From: Blautia liquoris
GTDB lineage: Bacteria > Bacillota > Clostridia > Lachnospirales > Lachnospiraceae
NCBI RefSeq assembly: GCF_015159595.1
Contig: NZ_CP063304.1
Location: 930,001 to 994,000 of the forward strand
Direction of reading: 5' to 3'
DNA length: 64,000 bases
How positions within the stretch are numbered: the stretch's first letter is position 1; the number at the start of each line of letters is the position of its first letter. The notes beneath the pieces are model-generated. The model worked only from the letters and a program-made list of their open reading frames with translations. It searched no databases and was not told the DNA's origin. The translations under genes and the position numbers were made by a program. This document shows positions 24,638-33,227 of the stretch, one piece after another.

Positions 24638-24730
24638 AAAATCCCCCAATACATTATATAGTTTTTGCTACACCCCATAAGAAGAAATACCTTCTCCAAA
24701 AGGACAGTGCCAGGCGGCACTGTCCTTTTT
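24638..24730 (+). ncRNA. Candidate small RNA between ftsH and the GH13 gene
   Basis: This stretch of about 93 bases runs from a TATAAT-containing promoter to a strong terminator, with no ORF or ribosome site. It contains an unpaired CCCCC stretch near 24643-24647, a second C-rich patch (CACCCC), a small GAAG/CTTC hairpin and the terminal stem. C-rich single-stranded patches are typical of Firmicutes small RNAs that target ribosome sites. It could instead be merely the ftsH trailer. Confidence 0.35.
24698..24730 (+). terminator. Strong rho-independent terminator
   Basis: A stem of at least 11 bp (AAGGACAGTGCC with GGCACTGTCCTT) with a 4-base loop is followed by T5. Confidence 0.95.
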
Positions 24731-24748
24731 CGACATATCAAAAACTTG

Positions 24749-24777
24749 TTGTCTGATTCCTGAAATTAGGGTATGAT
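24749..24777 (+). promoter_or_regulatory. SigA-type promoter of the GH13 gene
   Basis: TTGTCT and TATGAT are separated by 17 bp, about 50 bp before the start codon. Confidence 0.5.
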
Positions 24778-24827
24778 AATATAAGGATCACAAGTATCAT
24801 TGAGGGGAACGGAAATGAGGCTAAGGT

Positions 24828-26933
24828 ATGGAGATTGATAAGAAACAGCAATATATCTCTCAGATGAGAGGGATGTTTAATAAGCACGGTTTGTACAGCG
24901 ATGAAACCAGACAGTTTCGGATCCCATACGAACCTGAAGCAGGTGATGCAGTGACAATTCGCTTTCGGACGGTCAGAAACAATGTGGATTCGGTCTATCT
25001 GATCAGCGGAAAGTTAAGGGAACCGATGAAGGTTTCTGTGACGAAGAATGGGTTTGATTTCTATGAATATAAACTGACTGTCACAGATGAACCGCTCTAT
25101 TACTACTTTGAGATTAACTGTGGGAAGATCCATTGTTATTATAATAAACTTGGCGTATCCAGAGAACTGCAGGAAGAATATTCTTTTGGCATCATTCCGG
25201 GCTATAAAACTCCGGATTGGGCCAGGGGAGCTGTGACCTACCAGATCTTTGTGGACCGTTTCTGCAACGGGGATCCGTCGAATGATGTCCAAAGTGATGA
25301 ATATTTTTATATTGACCGGAGAGTCCGAAAAGTTGACGAATGGTCAAAGAGACCTGAAACGATGGATGTCGGAAACTTTTATGGCGGAGATCTGCAGGGG
25401 GTAATCGACAAGTTGGATTATCTGAAAGATCTGGGTGTTCAGGTTGTATACCTGAATCCGATCTTTGTTTCACCATCCAATCATAAGTATGATATACAGG
25501 ATTATGACTTTGTGGATCCGCATTTTGGAAAAATCGTGGATGATGGGGGAGAATGTTTAAAGGGTGATGATACTGACAATACGCATGCGCTGCGTTATAT
25601 CAACCGGGTGACGAACCAAAAAAATCTTGAGGCATCTAACCGGTTGTTTATTAGGCTGACAGAAGAAATCCATAAGCGAGGGATGAAAGTGATCCTGGAT
25701 GGTGTGTTTAATCATTGCGGATCTTATAATAAGTGGATGGACCGGGAACAGATCTACGAGAACCAGGAAACCTATGAAAAAGGGGCATTCGTCTCGAAGG
25801 ATAGTCCCTATCATAGCTTTTTTAAGTTTTATAATGAGCACGAATGGCCATACAATGAATATTATGACGGATGGTGGGGACACCCTACACTTCCAAAGCT
25901 GAACTACGAAGACTCATCAAAACTTATGGAGGATATTATGCGAATCGCTGCCAAATGGGTCTCTCCGCCTTATTTAGCTGATGGATGGAGACTTGATGTG
26001 GCCTCGGATCTGGGACATTCTTTAGAGTTTAACCATAAGTTTTGGAGAGAGTTTCGTAGGGTAGTTAAAGAGGCTAATCCGGATGCAATCGTCTTAGCTG
26101 AACACTATGGAGATGCCAGGTCCTGGCTTGCCGGTGACCAGTGGGATACAGTTATGAATTATGATGCGTTCATGGAGCCGGTGTCCTGGTTTTTAACCGG
26201 TATGGAAAAACACAGTGACGAATTCCGACAGGATCTGCTGGGCAATGCGGATGCATTTATCAGTGCCATGAACCATCACTGTGCACAATTTCACAGACAG
26301 TCATTAGAGTGTGCGATGAATGAACTGGATAACCACGACCACTCCAGATTTCTCACGAGAACGAGTCATCTGGTCGGGAGGCTCGCTGATAAAGGAAGTG
26401 ATGCCGCACAGTTAAATGTCAACAAGGCTGTTCTGCGCGAGGCTGTCGTGATGCAGATGACCTGGCCTGGCGCACCCACAATCTACTATGGGGATGAAGC
26501 AGGCCTGGTCGGATTCACTGATCCTGACAACAGAAGGACGTATCCATGGGGCAGCGAAGACCATGAGCTAATTCGGTTTTATAAGAATATCACTTATATT
26601 CATAAGAAATATCCGGTGTTGACCGGGGGCAGTCTGAAGTTTATCTATAAAGATTACAATATCATCGCCTATGCGAGGTTTAATCTCTCAGAACAGATTG
26701 TGGTGGTTGTGAATAACCGGGCAGAGCAGGCGAATGTGACGATACCGGTGTGGGAGGCTGGAATCTACCGAACACGCGACACTTCCATGGATGAGATATT
26801 TGAGACTAACGCCATTGGTTTTTTTGCTAAGCTTTCACCCAGAAAGATTCAGGCAGGCAATCTGACGATGGAACTAAATCCTTTCTCGGCGGTCATTCTT
26901 TACCGGAAAGAAGAAAAAACGATTTATAATTAA
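24828..26933 (+). CDS. GH13 alpha-glucan hydrolase (neopullulanase/alpha-amylase-like), cytoplasmic
   Basis: The 701-residue protein has an N-terminal beta domain (about 1-125, of the kind found in maltogenic amylases) and a GH13 barrel. Motifs are QVVYLNPIFVSPSNHKYD (region I area), DGVFNH, DGWRLDVASDLG (catalytic Asp nucleophile), EHYGDA (acid Glu) and ELDNHDHSR (transition-state Asp), followed by a C-terminal beta sandwich. No signal peptide is visible, so it probably acts on intracellular maltodextrins or glycogen. No transporter or regulator is adjacent. trpS follows after 17 bases and may share the transcript. Confidence 0.9.
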   Translation: MEIDKKQQYISQMRGMFNKHGLYSDETRQFRIPYEPEAGDAVTIRFRTVRNNVDSVYLISGKLREPMKVSVTKNGFDFYEYKLTVTDEPLYYYFEINCGKIHCYYNKLGVSRELQEEYSFGIIPGYKTPDWARGAVTYQIFVDRFCNGDPSNDVQSDEYFYIDRRVRKVDEWSKRPETMDVGNFYGGDLQGVIDKLDYLKDLGVQVVYLNPIFVSPSNHKYDIQDYDFVDPHFGKIVDDGGECLKGDDTDNTHALRYINRVTNQKNLEASNRLFIRLTEEIHKRGMKVILDGVFNHCGSYNKWMDREQIYENQETYEKGAFVSKDSPYHSFFKFYNEHEWPYNEYYDGWWGHPTLPKLNYEDSSKLMEDIMRIAAKWVSPPYLADGWRLDVASDLGHSLEFNHKFWREFRRVVKEANPDAIVLAEHYGDARSWLAGDQWDTVMNYDAFMEPVSWFLTGMEKHSDEFRQDLLGNADAFISAMNHHCAQFHRQSLECAMNELDNHDHSRFLTRTSHLVGRLADKGSDAAQLNVNKAVLREAVVMQMTWPGAPTIYYGDEAGLVGFTDPDNRRTYPWGSEDHELIRFYKNITYIHKKYPVLTGGSLKFIYKDYNIIAYARFNLSEQIVVVVNNRAEQANVTIPVWEAGIYRTRDTSMDEIFETNAIGFFAKLSPRKIQAGNLTMELNPFSAVILYRKEEKTIYN

Positions 26934-26950
26934 TGGAGGAACTAATTATC

Positions 26951-28021
26951 ATGAGTGAAAAAATTATATTGACAGCAGACAGACCTACAGGAAGACTTCA
27001 CATCGGACATTATGTAGGTTCATTAAAGCGGAGAGTACAACTGCAGAACTCCGGAGAATTCGACAAAGTTTTTATCATGATTGCAGATGCGCAGGCACTG
27101 ACAGATAACGCCGACAATCCTGAAAAGGTGAGACAGAATATTCTTGAGGTGGCTCTCGATTATCTGGCAATAGGACTGGATCCGGAAAAATCTGTTATAT
27201 TTATACAGTCACAGATTCCGGAACTTTGTGAACTGTCATTCTATTATATGAATCTTGTTACGGTATCGCGTCTTCAGAGAAATCCTACTGTAAAGGCAGA
27301 GATCAAGGCAAGAGATTTCGAGACGAGTATTCCTGTAGGATTTTTCACTTATCCGATCAGTCAGGCGGCCGATATCACAGCTTTTCGCGCGACTACAGTT
27401 CCAGTTGGAGAGGATCAGGAACCGATGCTTGAGCAGGCAAAAGAAATCGTGCACAAATTTAACACCATCTACGGTGAGACCCTTGTGGAACCGGAGATTT
27501 TGCTTCCGGATAATAAGGCATGTTTAAGGCTTCCCGGGATCGATGGAAATGCTAAGATGAGTAAATCTCTGGGTAATTGCATCTATCTTGCAGATGAGCC
27601 GGGGGATGTCAAAAAGAAGATTATGAGTATGTTCACAGACCCCAATCATATCCGCGTGGAAGACCCTGGAAGGATTGAGGGAAATACTGTGTTCACCTAT
27701 CTGGATGCATTTGCTTTGGACGATCACTTTGCCCGTTATCTTCCGGAATATAAGAACTTAGATGAACTGAAAGAACATTATAAAAGAGGTGGCCTCGGGG
27801 ATGTGAAAGTGAAAAAATTCCTGAATCATATACTTCAGGAGGAACTTGAACCAATCAGGAATCGCAGAAAAGAATATGAAAAAGACCCCGCCGCCATATA
27901 CCAGATGCTGCATGACGGCAGTATCAAAGCAAAACGGGCAGCGGAGGAGACCTTATCAGAGGTAAAGAAATCAATGGGAATCAACTACTTTGATGATGGC
28001 GGAATTGCCTCAGATAAATAA
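26951..28021 (+). CDS. trpS: Tryptophanyl-tRNA synthetase
   Basis: The 356-residue class I synthetase has RPTGRLHIGHYVGSL (HIGH motif) at the N-terminus and AKMSKSLGN (KMSKS) near residue 205, within the normal length range for bacterial TrpRS. The start at 26951 follows GGAGG at 10 bases. No T-box or trp attenuator was found upstream; the gene directly follows the GH13 gene. It ends 9 bases from a convergent gene without a clear terminator. Confidence 0.95.
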   Translation: MSEKIILTADRPTGRLHIGHYVGSLKRRVQLQNSGEFDKVFIMIADAQALTDNADNPEKVRQNILEVALDYLAIGLDPEKSVIFIQSQIPELCELSFYYMNLVTVSRLQRNPTVKAEIKARDFETSIPVGFFTYPISQAADITAFRATTVPVGEDQEPMLEQAKEIVHKFNTIYGETLVEPEILLPDNKACLRLPGIDGNAKMSKSLGNCIYLADEPGDVKKKIMSMFTDPNHIRVEDPGRIEGNTVFTYLDAFALDDHFARYLPEYKNLDELKEHYKRGGLGDVKVKKFLNHILQEELEPIRNRRKEYEKDPAAIYQMLHDGSIKAKRAAEETLSEVKKSMGINYFDDGGIASDK

Positions 28022-28030
28022 GAATGCCTC

Positions 28031-28411
28031 TTACAGGAGAGCATCTACGAGACCGGAGATTCCGAACTCAGATGAGATATTTTTAATTCCGTCAAGAACC
28101 TCTTCTCTGGAGTAATTGTGCTCCTCGAGGAAATCATTTTGATATTCATTGATATGTTCATAGAAAGCAAAAGCCTTACGAAGCTGGGACATATCAGTGG
28201 TATCAAGGCTATCATATAATAGATTTTCCGCTTCGTTGATGTTTCCTCTGTCTGCAAGGGCAAGCAGATCAACTTCGCGCTCCCCCTCGGTGGTGTCTAT
28301 GTGGATCGACTTGGTTTCTATATCGGTATCTGTCTTTTTAAATACAATTTTAGAAACCGCCTGCATCATTTGTTTAATCAGGCGCATCACGTAATCTTGT
28401 TGATAATCCAT
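28031..28411 (-). CDS. Small helical conserved protein (DUF6483-like)
   Basis: The 126-residue protein is predicted to be almost all helical (MDYQQDYVMRLIKQMMQAVS, then AENLLYDSLD and DGIKNISSEFGISGLVDALL-like segments). It is acidic in its second half, with no signal peptide or catalytic motif. It resembles small uncharacterised Firmicutes proteins annotated DUF6483, an assignment from memory that should be checked. A good AGAAAGGAG site precedes the ATG. It is convergent to trpS and divergent from the DUF4867 gene. Confidence 0.75.
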   Translation of the reverse strand: MDYQQDYVMRLIKQMMQAVSKIVFKKTDTDIETKSIHIDTTEGEREVDLLALADRGNINEAENLLYDSLDTTDMSQLRKAFAFYEHINEYQNDFLEEHNYSREEVLDGIKNISSEFGISGLVDALL

Positions 28412-28481
28412 AACTACTCCTTTCTGTCATTGCGGGTATTGTGAATATTATATCCCAGTTGATGAAATCAGGCAAGAATTA

Positions 28482-28510
28482 TTGATTTTTTTTCATTCAT
28501 GGCGTATGAT
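28482..28510 (+). promoter_or_regulatory. SigA-type promoter of the sugar isomerase/kinase operon
   Basis: TTGATT and TATGAT are separated by 17 bp, 30 bp before the DUF4867 start. Confidence 0.55.
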
Positions 28511-28540
28511 GGAATCAGAGAAAAGCGAAAGGAGCAAATC

Positions 28541-29158
28541 ATGCAGATTAAGAAACTGACAGATCCGGCATTTCGTAAATACGGGAGGATTCTTCCGATT
28601 GATACGCCGGATCTATTAAAGCGTCTGGCCAAAACTGTGCTGACCGAAGATGTCGAATATGTGGCGAGTGTTGATACGCTCGAAGCAAGTGCGGAATTTT
28701 CAACTATTTGCAATAGTATCTACGGCGGGATGCCGATTCAGATTGGATACTGCAATGGAAACAATCATAAATTAAATGCGGTGGAATATCACAGAGACAG
28801 TGAGGTGGATATTCCGGTTCAGGGCTGTATCCTGATTCTTGGAAGCGAACAGGACATTGAAGAGGATTTCACCTATGACACTGCGAAGATGGAGGCGTTT
28901 GAAGTTCCGGCCGGTACTGCTGTTGAGATTTACGGCACGACACTTCACTATGCCCCGTGCAATCTGACGGAGGAAGGATTCCAAACTGCAATCATTCTTC
29001 CCAGAGGGACAAACACCGAGAAACCTGAGCTTGACACAGAGATGCCCGAAGACCGTCTGATGACAGCGAAGAATAAATGGCTGATTGCGCATGAAGAGAG
29101 CGGACTCAAAAAAGACGGAGCATTTGTCGGACTCAAAGGGGCAAATCTTGAAGTTTGA
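28541..29158 (+). CDS. DUF4867 family protein (cupin-like)
   Basis: The 205-residue protein has an all-beta cupin-like middle (VEYHRDSEVDIPVQGCILILG, near residues 82-101, and VPAGTAVEIYGTTLHYAPC, near 127-145) resembling DUF4867 proteins that occur with sugar isomerase and kinase genes. A role in epimerising or binding an uncommon sugar is plausible but unproven. ATG at 28541 follows AAAGGAG. It is the first gene of an apparent operon with an L-fucose-isomerase-like gene and xylB. Confidence 0.8.
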   Translation: MQIKKLTDPAFRKYGRILPIDTPDLLKRLAKTVLTEDVEYVASVDTLEASAEFSTICNSIYGGMPIQIGYCNGNNHKLNAVEYHRDSEVDIPVQGCILILGSEQDIEEDFTYDTAKMEAFEVPAGTAVEIYGTTLHYAPCNLTEEGFQTAIILPRGTNTEKPELDTEMPEDRLMTAKNKWLIAHEESGLKKDGAFVGLKGANLEV

Positions 29159-29226
29159 TGACGGATTCCAAGGTGACAGGAAATACACAGGTAACCAGTA
29201 AAGGTATTCAATAGTTAACGAAAAAA

Positions 29227-29243
29227 CAGCCCAAATTGGGCTG
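29227..29243. repeat. Short hairpin between the DUF4867 and isomerase genes
   Basis: CAGCCC and GGGCTG form a 6-bp stem with a 5-base loop, preceded by A6 on the + strand. It has terminator form only on the - strand, where no gene is known. It may be an mRNA processing or stability element. Confidence 0.4.
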
Positions 29244-29264
29244 AATGTATGGAGGTACATAGTT

Positions 29265-30749
29265 ATGATCAACATGCCTGAGGTAAAAATTGGTATTGTA
29301 GCAGTCAGCAGAGACTGCTTTCCGGAGAGCCTTTCTGTAAACAGAAGAAAAGCACTGGTAGATGCTTATAAGAATAAATATGATGCAGCGGACATCTATG
29401 AGTGCCCTGTATGCATCGTAGAGAGTGAGATTCATATGGTTCAGGCACTCGAAGACGTCAAAGCCAATGGCTGTAACGCATTGGTTGTCTATCTTGGGAA
29501 CTTTGGACCGGAGATTTCCGAGACTTTGCTTGCAAAGCATTTTGACGGACCGTCGATGTTCGTAGCTGCAGCAGAAGAGAGCGGTGATGACCTGATTCAG
29601 GGACGAGGTGACGCATATTGCGGGATGCTGAATGCAAGTTATAATCTGAAACTTCGCAATATTAAAGCATATATTCCGGAGTATCCGGTGGGAACAGCTG
29701 ATGAGTGTGCAGATATGATCCACGAATTCGTGCCCATTGCGCGTGCGATTGTCGGACTGAAAGATCTTAAGATTATCAGTTTTGGACCGCGGCCGCTCAA
29801 TTTTATGGCATGTAATGCTCCGATCAAGCAACTTTTAAATCTCGGGGTTGAGATTGAAGAAAACTCAGAGCTTGACCTGTTCGAGGCGTTTAATAAGCAT
29901 GCGGGAGATCCTCGTATTCCTGACGTTATAAAAGACATGGAAAAAGAGCTGGGGACTGGCAATAATAAACCGGAGATCCTTCCAAAACTTGCCCAGTATG
30001 AGATTACACTTCTGGACTGGATTGAAGAACATAAGGGGTATCGCAAATATGTGACGCTTGCCGGGAAATGTTGGCCGGCCTTCCAGACACAGTTTGGATT
30101 CGTCCCGTGTTATGTCAACAGCCGCCTGACCGGAAGAGGAATCCCGGTAGCGTGCGAGACAGATATTTACGGAGCACTTAGTGAGTTTGTTGGAACCTGT
30201 GTATCTGATGATGCGGTTACACTCCTCGATATCAACAACACGGTACCCGCGGATATCTATAAAGAAAGCATCAAGGGGAACTTTCCGTATACCCAGAAAG
30301 ACACTTTTATGGGATTCCACTGCGGAAATACATGTTCAGGTAAGCTGACTTCATGTAACATGAAATATCAGCTGATTATGGCTAGAAGTCTGCCGGAAGA
30401 AGTGACACAGGGAACTCTTGAAGGAGATATCATTCCGGGGGATATTACATTCTATCGTCTGCAGAGTACCGCGGACAACATACTTCGGGCTTACGTTGCA
30501 CAAGGTGAGGTGCTGCCAGTTGCCACAAAATCATTCGGAGGCATCGGCATCTTTGCAATTCCGGAGATGGGCAGGTTCTATCGTCATGTATTGATTGAGA
30601 AAAACTTCCCGCATCATGGAGCTGTGGCATTCGGACATTTTGGGAAAGCACTGTTCGAAGTCTTCAAATATATTGGTGTCGATGTAAATGAGATCGGATA
30701 TAATCAGCCGGCCGGCATGAGATATCCGACTGAGAATCCTTTTGCTTAA
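29265..30749 (+). CDS. L-fucose/L-arabinose isomerase family protein
   Basis: The 494-residue protein follows the FucI/AraA family fold: an N-terminal Rossmann-like domain with VKIGIVAVSRDCFPESLS, a central domain with FGPRPLNFMACN and AGKCWPAFQTQFGF, the catalytic-type TDIYGALSEF and TLLDINN segments, and a C-terminal domain with a His-rich GFHCGNTCSGKL. Such enzymes use Mn2+ to turn an aldose into a ketose. Next to xylulokinase the substrate is probably a pentose or 6-deoxyhexose. The start has GGAGG at 8 bases. It is mid-operon, between DUF4867 and xylB. Confidence 0.85.
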   Translation: MINMPEVKIGIVAVSRDCFPESLSVNRRKALVDAYKNKYDAADIYECPVCIVESEIHMVQALEDVKANGCNALVVYLGNFGPEISETLLAKHFDGPSMFVAAAEESGDDLIQGRGDAYCGMLNASYNLKLRNIKAYIPEYPVGTADECADMIHEFVPIARAIVGLKDLKIISFGPRPLNFMACNAPIKQLLNLGVEIEENSELDLFEAFNKHAGDPRIPDVIKDMEKELGTGNNKPEILPKLAQYEITLLDWIEEHKGYRKYVTLAGKCWPAFQTQFGFVPCYVNSRLTGRGIPVACETDIYGALSEFVGTCVSDDAVTLLDINNTVPADIYKESIKGNFPYTQKDTFMGFHCGNTCSGKLTSCNMKYQLIMARSLPEEVTQGTLEGDIIPGDITFYRLQSTADNILRAYVAQGEVLPVATKSFGGIGIFAIPEMGRFYRHVLIEKNFPHHGAVAFGHFGKALFEVFKYIGVDVNEIGYNQPAGMRYPTENPFA

Positions 30750-30752
30750 ATA

Positions 30753-30793
30753 TCATGATGTTGGGGTCAAAAGTAATTTGACCCCTATGATAC
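30753..30793. repeat. Dispersed palindromic repeat, copy 1
   Basis: A near-perfect hairpin centred on GGGGTCAAA/TTTGACCCC (30761-30785), flanked by TATGATAC, lies in the isomerase-xylB gap. The same 25-bp sequence occurs exactly, on the opposite strand, at 53346-53370. Confidence 0.8.
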
Positions 30794-30867
30794 ACGGATT
30801 GCAGGCGCGTAACAGCACGGAGCAATCTCTGGTACCCATACACTTTATCAAAATCAGGAGATTACAT

Positions 30868-32337
30868 ATGTATTATATAGGCGTTGATTTGGGAACATCT
30901 GCGGTAAAGCTCCTTCTGATGGAAGGCGGCGGTGCGATCAAAAATATCATTTCCAAAGAATATCCACTGTTCTTCCCGCATACTGGGTGGTCCGAGCAGA
31001 ATCCGGACGACTGGTGGAAAGCGGTTATAGAAGGGCTGAGGGAACTGACCAGGGACTTTGATACGTCCCAAATTGGGGGAATCAGTTTCGGCGGACAGAT
31101 GCATGGCCTGGTGACTCTGGATAGTGATGACAAGGTGATCCGTCCTGCAATCCTCTGGAACGACGGACGTAGTCAGAAACAGACTGACTATCTGAATCAG
31201 GTAATTGGGAAAGATAAACTTTCCCAATATACCGCGAATATCGCATTTGCCGGATTTACAGCCCCGAAGATTCTTTGGATGCGTGAAGAAGAGCCTGAGA
31301 ATTTTAGAAAGATATCAAAGATCATGCTTCCGAAGGACTATATCGCCTATCGGCTGTCCGGAGTGCATTGTACGGATTATTCAGACGCATCCGGTATGCT
31401 GCTTTTGGATGTCGAAAACAAATGTTGGTCGAAGGAAATGATTGATATCTGTCATATCAGGGAAGAGATGCTTCCAAAGTTATATGAGAGCTATGACATT
31501 GTGGGCGAAATCAAGCCGGAGATTGCGAATGAATTAGGTTTTCCAAAGACAGTAAAAATCGTTGCCGGGGCAGGGGATAATGCCGCCGCTGCCGTGGGCA
31601 CCGGGACAGTCGGTGAAGGAAAATGCAATATTTCCCTTGGAACAAGCGGAACGATTTTTATTCCGAGTAAGAAGTTTTGCGTAGATCGGTACAATGGTCT
31701 TCATTCGTTTGATCATGCTGACGGATACTTTCATCTGATGGGCTGCATGCTCAGTGCTGCATCCTGTAACAAATGGTGGATGGAGGAAATTGTCAAAACG
31801 AAGGATTATGGCAAAGAGCAGGAAAAGATTAAAAATCTGGGTGAAAATCATGTGTTTTTCCTTCCTTATCTGATGGGGGAGCGTTCTCCGCACAATAACC
31901 CGAATGCCCGGGGCACCTTTATCGGGATGACGATGGATACGACCAGAGAAGATATGACACAGGCTGTACTGGAGGGTGTTGCATATGCCATTCGGGACTC
32001 GTTTGAGATTGCAAAATCTCTTGGAATTGTAATTGGACGGACCAAGATCTGCGGCGGCGGGGCAAAAAGCGCGTTGTGGAAGAAGATCATCGCAAATGTA
32101 CTTGGAATCAAAGTGGATGTTCCGGAATCAGAGGAAGGCCCAGGCTACGGCGGAGCGATACTGGCAGCAGTGGCATGCGGTGAATATGACAGTGTATCTG
32201 ATGCCTGTGATCAGCTCATAAGAGTTGTGGATACCATAGAACCGGAAGAAGAACTGGTCCAAAAATATAATCAGAGATATACACAGTTCAAAAAAATCTA
32301 TCCGACACTAAAAGAGCTATACGACGAGATCATCTGA
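30868..32337 (+). CDS. xylB: Xylulokinase
   Basis: The 489-residue FGGY-family kinase shows YYIGVDLGTSAVKLLL (phosphate loop 1), GGQMHGLV, ILWNDGRS and the C-terminal CGGGAKSALWKKIIA ATP site. It phosphorylates D-xylulose to xylulose-5-phosphate and so completes entry of the isomerase product into the pentose phosphate pathway. The frame is open from 30742, but the ATG at 30868 matches the family N-terminus and follows AGGAG. It is the last gene of the sugar operon; a hairpin follows that also serves spoIIM. Confidence 0.92.
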   Translation: MYYIGVDLGTSAVKLLLMEGGGAIKNIISKEYPLFFPHTGWSEQNPDDWWKAVIEGLRELTRDFDTSQIGGISFGGQMHGLVTLDSDDKVIRPAILWNDGRSQKQTDYLNQVIGKDKLSQYTANIAFAGFTAPKILWMREEEPENFRKISKIMLPKDYIAYRLSGVHCTDYSDASGMLLLDVENKCWSKEMIDICHIREEMLPKLYESYDIVGEIKPEIANELGFPKTVKIVAGAGDNAAAAVGTGTVGEGKCNISLGTSGTIFIPSKKFCVDRYNGLHSFDHADGYFHLMGCMLSAASCNKWWMEEIVKTKDYGKEQEKIKNLGENHVFFLPYLMGERSPHNNPNARGTFIGMTMDTTREDMTQAVLEGVAYAIRDSFEIAKSLGIVIGRTKICGGGAKSALWKKIIANVLGIKVDVPESEEGPGYGGAILAAVACGEYDSVSDACDQLIRVVDTIEPEEELVQKYNQRYTQFKKIYPTLKELYDEII

Positions 32338-32356
32338 TTCTTGAGAATTCAAAAAA

Positions 32357-32410
32357 GTCCCCCCTGTTCATAAGTTATGGGCCAGACTCATACAATGAAT
32401 AGAAGGGGGC
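32357..32410 (+). promoter_or_regulatory. SigE promoter inside a hairpin that masks the spoIIM ribosome site
   Basis: ATA (32370-32372), exactly 16 bp, then CATACAAT (32389-32396) is an excellent SigE promoter. It lies inside a hairpin whose 5' arm (32359-32371) pairs with 32395-32409: CCCCC with GGGGG, a 2-base bulge, then 8 bp including one G-U. AAGGGGG in the 3' arm is the spoIIM Shine-Dalgarno, 7-8 bases before the ATG at 32417. A SigE transcript would begin near 32403, after the 5' arm. The hairpin can also limit read-through from xylB. Confidence 0.8.
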
Positions 32411-32416
32411 ATTTCT

Positions 32417-33028
32417 ATGCAAAAAGGATATTTGAAACGATATTTTTATAAATTCACAAGGATGCCCTATGGAAGCATCTTCTTATTTATGTTTCTTGGA
32501 GGATTTCTTGGAGGAATAATATTTGGAAATGTGGCATGGAGTATTCGCCCGGGTGCGATTACCGGACTGAATATCTTAAATGCCGGAAGTTGGATGAAGA
32601 TCAACGGAAGCGTGAAGAACTATCTCCATTATCTGACAAGGGAGAGACTTCGGGGGCCGGTTCTGCTTATGGTTCTTGGGTTCACGACATGTGGTATGGC
32701 GGCGGTTTATCTCGCACTGATCTGGCTTGGATTCCTCGGCGGTCTAATCTGCTCAGCAGCACTTCTTCAGCTGGGGGTCATGGGAATGCTTAATCTGCTG
32801 GGATCTCTTTTCCTTCCAATCATCTGTTATCTTCCCGGTATAGCGATTCTTTTTAACCAGGTATTCCTCATGTCTGAAAAAAGCAGCAAAAAAAGTATAG
32901 ACGGGATGAAAGAATATGGTAAATATCTTCTCATCTGCGTTTTGATATTACTATTACTTGTCGTGGGTATACTGGTCGAATGCTATGTAAATCCGGTGAT
33001 AGTCAATTTATTCAGGAAAATTTTTTAA
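32417..33028 (+). CDS. spoIIM: Stage II sporulation protein M
   Basis: The 203-residue protein is a DUF95/SpoIIM-type membrane protein with about five transmembrane helices (roughly 20-40, 75-100, 105-130, 135-160, 172-195), near the 214 residues of Bacillus SpoIIM. SpoIIM, with SpoIID and SpoIIP, drives engulfment by local peptidoglycan remodelling in the mother cell. The spoIIM-xerD order is common in Clostridia. The upstream SigE promoter supports mother-cell expression. Confidence 0.87.
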   Translation: MQKGYLKRYFYKFTRMPYGSIFLFMFLGGFLGGIIFGNVAWSIRPGAITGLNILNAGSWMKINGSVKNYLHYLTRERLRGPVLLMVLGFTTCGMAAVYLALIWLGFLGGLICSAALLQLGVMGMLNLLGSLFLPIICYLPGIAILFNQVFLMSEKSSKKSIDGMKEYGKYLLICVLILLLLVVGILVECYVNPVIVNLFRKIF

Positions 33029-33135
33029 AATCATGTTTTAACAAGATGTAGTAGACATAAGATATAAGATCTCGATATCTTGTTTAATTTATGAGTCATA
33101 CAAGGATGAGAGCTAACAGTGCGAAAAATTGGCAT

Positions 33136-33164
33136 TTGCATTTTGAAAAATATGTGTATATAAT
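33136..33164 (+). promoter_or_regulatory. SigA-type promoter of xerD
   Basis: TTGCAT and TATAAT are separated by 17 bp, about 64 bp before xerD. A weak AT-rich hairpin (AAGATAT with ATATCTT near 33060-33084) before it may end spoIIM. Confidence 0.65.
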
Positions 33165-33227
33165 GGCATTAAATGTTTTGAAGGGTGAATTGCTTTTATC
33201 TTAATAATGATATTTGAGGTGAATGTA

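Noticed and set aside
26934-26950. T-box or trp attenuator for trpS
   Set aside because: The gap is 17 bp and holds only a ribosome site.
29227-29243. Hairpin considered as a terminator within the sugar operon
   Set aside because: The T-run is only on the - strand, so it would not stop the operon transcript.
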